Assembly (NCBI GenBank): GCA_029934555.1 | Contig: JAOZMA010000040.1 | Location: 1-12,230 of the forward strand | DNA length: 12,230 nucleotides | Source of the DNA: Acidimicrobiia bacterium | GTDB taxonomy: Bacteria; Actinomycetota; Acidimicrobiia; Spongiisociales; UBA5794 | Direction of reading: 5' to 3' | Shown: one piece after another, positions 11,309 through 12,230 of the stretch | How the letters are laid out: each line of letters opens with the position of its first letter | Numbering within the stretch: position 1 is the stretch's first letter | Notes under the pieces: model-generated | Told to the model about the DNA's origin: nothing | The model's input: only the letters and a program-made list of their open reading frames with translations | Databases searched by the model: none | Translations under genes and position numbers: made by a program

Positions 11309-12230
11309 ATGTATCTCTCCTGGCTCGAACTGATGGACGTTCGCTGTTACGAGACGCTCCGTTTCGAACCCGATGGGGACGTCAACGTCCTCGTCGGAGC
11401 GAACGGAGCCGGGAAGACCAGCGTCCTGGAGGCGGTCGCCTACCTCGGACTCCTGAAGTCATTCCGGGGGACTCCCGACGTGGCGATGATCAGTACCGGT
11501 TCGGACAAGGCGGTGATTCGCGGGGAATTCATCATCCCATCAGGCACCGTCAAGGTCGAGGTCGAACTCGCCAACCCGGGTCGTCGACGGGTGTTGGTCA
11601 ACGGGAAACGGCCGCAACGCAATCGTGATGTCATGGCCCAGGTTCCGATCGTGGCGTTCCAGCCGGATGATCTCGATCTGGTGAAGAGAGGACCGGGACT
11701 GAGACGAGGGTATCTCGATGATCTCGCAGCCCAACTCTGGCCGCAAGCCGGTGCCGATCAACAGGACTACGAAAGGGCCGTGCGCCAACGCAACTCGCTG
11801 CTCAAACAGGAGGGGAGAAGGGCAGATCCGATCACGCTGGACGTCTGGGACGAGAGAGTCGCAGTTGCGGGATCGGCCGTTTTCGGACACCGATCCAGGG
11901 TGTTGAAAGAGCTTGATGCTTCTCTCGGTGAGGCCTACCGACTCGTGGGAGAGAAGGGCTCGCTGACGTGGAGCTACGACACGAACTGGGGGGCAACGTT
12001 GGACGGCGGAGGGGAACCGGAACAGCTCAGGACAGAGCTCTTCGAGCGGCGCCGCCGGGACATGGACCAGCGTGTGACCAGCGGTGGACCCCATCGCGAT
12101 GATCCGTCCCTCGTCGTCGACGGGAGGCCGGCACGTTCGATGGCAAGCCAGGGAGAACAGCGCACCGTGGCGCTCGCCCTTCGTGTTGCCGCGTATCGCC
12201 TGCTCAGCTCCCATCGGTCGACAACACCGA
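11309..12230 (+). CDS. recF: DNA replication and repair protein RecF (3' truncated by the window end)
   Basis: RecF is an SMC-like ATPase that helps load RecA at gaps together with RecO and RecR. About 307 residues are visible with no stop before the edge. The start MYLSWLELMDVRCYETLRFEP fits the family's N-terminal strand pattern, followed by Walker A GANGAGKTS at residues 30-38 and the usual VPIVAFQPDDLDLVKRGPGLRR region. The ABC-type signature is SQGEQRTVALALRVA at 280-294, preceded by TSGGPHRDDPSLVVDG. The Walker B and D-loop, expected about 25 residues later, lie beyond the window. ATG at 11309 is supported by GAGGTGA at 11299-11305. No gene is inserted between dnaN and recF, unlike in some mycobacteria, where gnd sits there. 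Confidence 0.96.
   Translation, partial: MYLSWLELMDVRCYETLRFEPDGDVNVLVGANGAGKTSVLEAVAYLGLLKSFRGTPDVAMISTGSDKAVIRGEFIIPSGTVKVEVELANPGRRRVLVNGKRPQRNRDVMAQVPIVAFQPDDLDLVKRGPGLRRGYLDDLAAQLWPQAGADQQDYERAVRQRNSLLKQEGRRADPITLDVWDERVAVAGSAVFGHRSRVLKELDASLGEAYRLVGEKGSLTWSYDTNWGATLDGGGEPEQLRTELFERRRRDMDQRVTSGGPHRDDPSLVVDGRPARSMASQGEQRTVALALRVAAYRLLSSHRSTTP

Noticed and set aside
11540..12214. Minus-strand 224-residue open frame inside recF
   Set aside because: Shadow frame opposite the RecF coding sequence, which has Walker A and signature motifs.

Overview
The window is the origin-of-replication neighbourhood of a bacterial chromosome, most likely from an actinobacterium. Gene order is (anti-sigma-like)-(small membrane protein)-trxB-trxA-cwlM-like > < parB-parA-rsmG-jag-yidC-yidD-rnpA-rpmH, then oriC elements, then dnaA-oriC-dnaN-recF >. 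The block trxB-trxA-cwlM-parB-parA-gidB-jag-yidC-yidD-rnpA-rpmH-dnaA-dnaN-recF matches the arrangement known from Mycobacterium. A CwlM-type pseudo-amidase next to thioredoxin is a strong actinobacterial marker. The DNA is moderately GC-rich. I infer a deep-branching actinobacterium, possibly Acidimicrobiia, but the sequence alone does not prove the class.

Layout. (1) Positions 1-3228, plus strand: the C-terminal part of a membrane-anchored, probably anti-sigma-like protein, a two-helix membrane protein, thioredoxin reductase, thioredoxin, and a CwlM-like protein with two peptidoglycan-binding repeats and an amidase fold lacking all zinc ligands. (2) Positions 3229-3322: short convergent gap with a weak hairpin and a three-copy 10-mer. 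(3) Positions 3323-8132, minus strand: a compact, overlapping cluster read from rpmH to parB. It covers ribosome, RNase P and membrane-insertion functions (rpmH, rnpA, yidD, yidC, jag), then 16S rRNA methylation and chromosome partition (rsmG, parA, parB). A near-perfect parS site covers the first six codons of rsmG. (4) Positions 8133-8609: divergent regulatory region with a three-copy 9-mer at an exact 20-bp period, a candidate dnaA promoter and a DnaA-box cluster. (5) dnaA, then a 187-bp oriC core at 9981-10167 with several DnaA boxes, a DnaA-trio-like CTA repeat and an AT-rich stretch, followed by dnaN and a recF truncated by the window end.

Together these genes start replication (DnaA, oriC, beta clamp), segregate the new origins (ParABS), repair DNA (RecF), make ribosomes, RNase P and membrane insertase, and keep thiol balance and cell-wall synthesis in check. 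Most of this is conserved housekeeping. The least ordinary points are: rnpA has no ATG/GTG/TTG at the place where the conserved protein must begin; the 20-bp-period iteron-like repeats between rpmH and dnaA; parS embedded in the start of rsmG; the catalytically dead CwlM-like protein; and a bipartite origin with a recognisable DnaA-trio and an extra dyad symmetry element. I saw no mobile element, CRISPR array, tRNA or rRNA.
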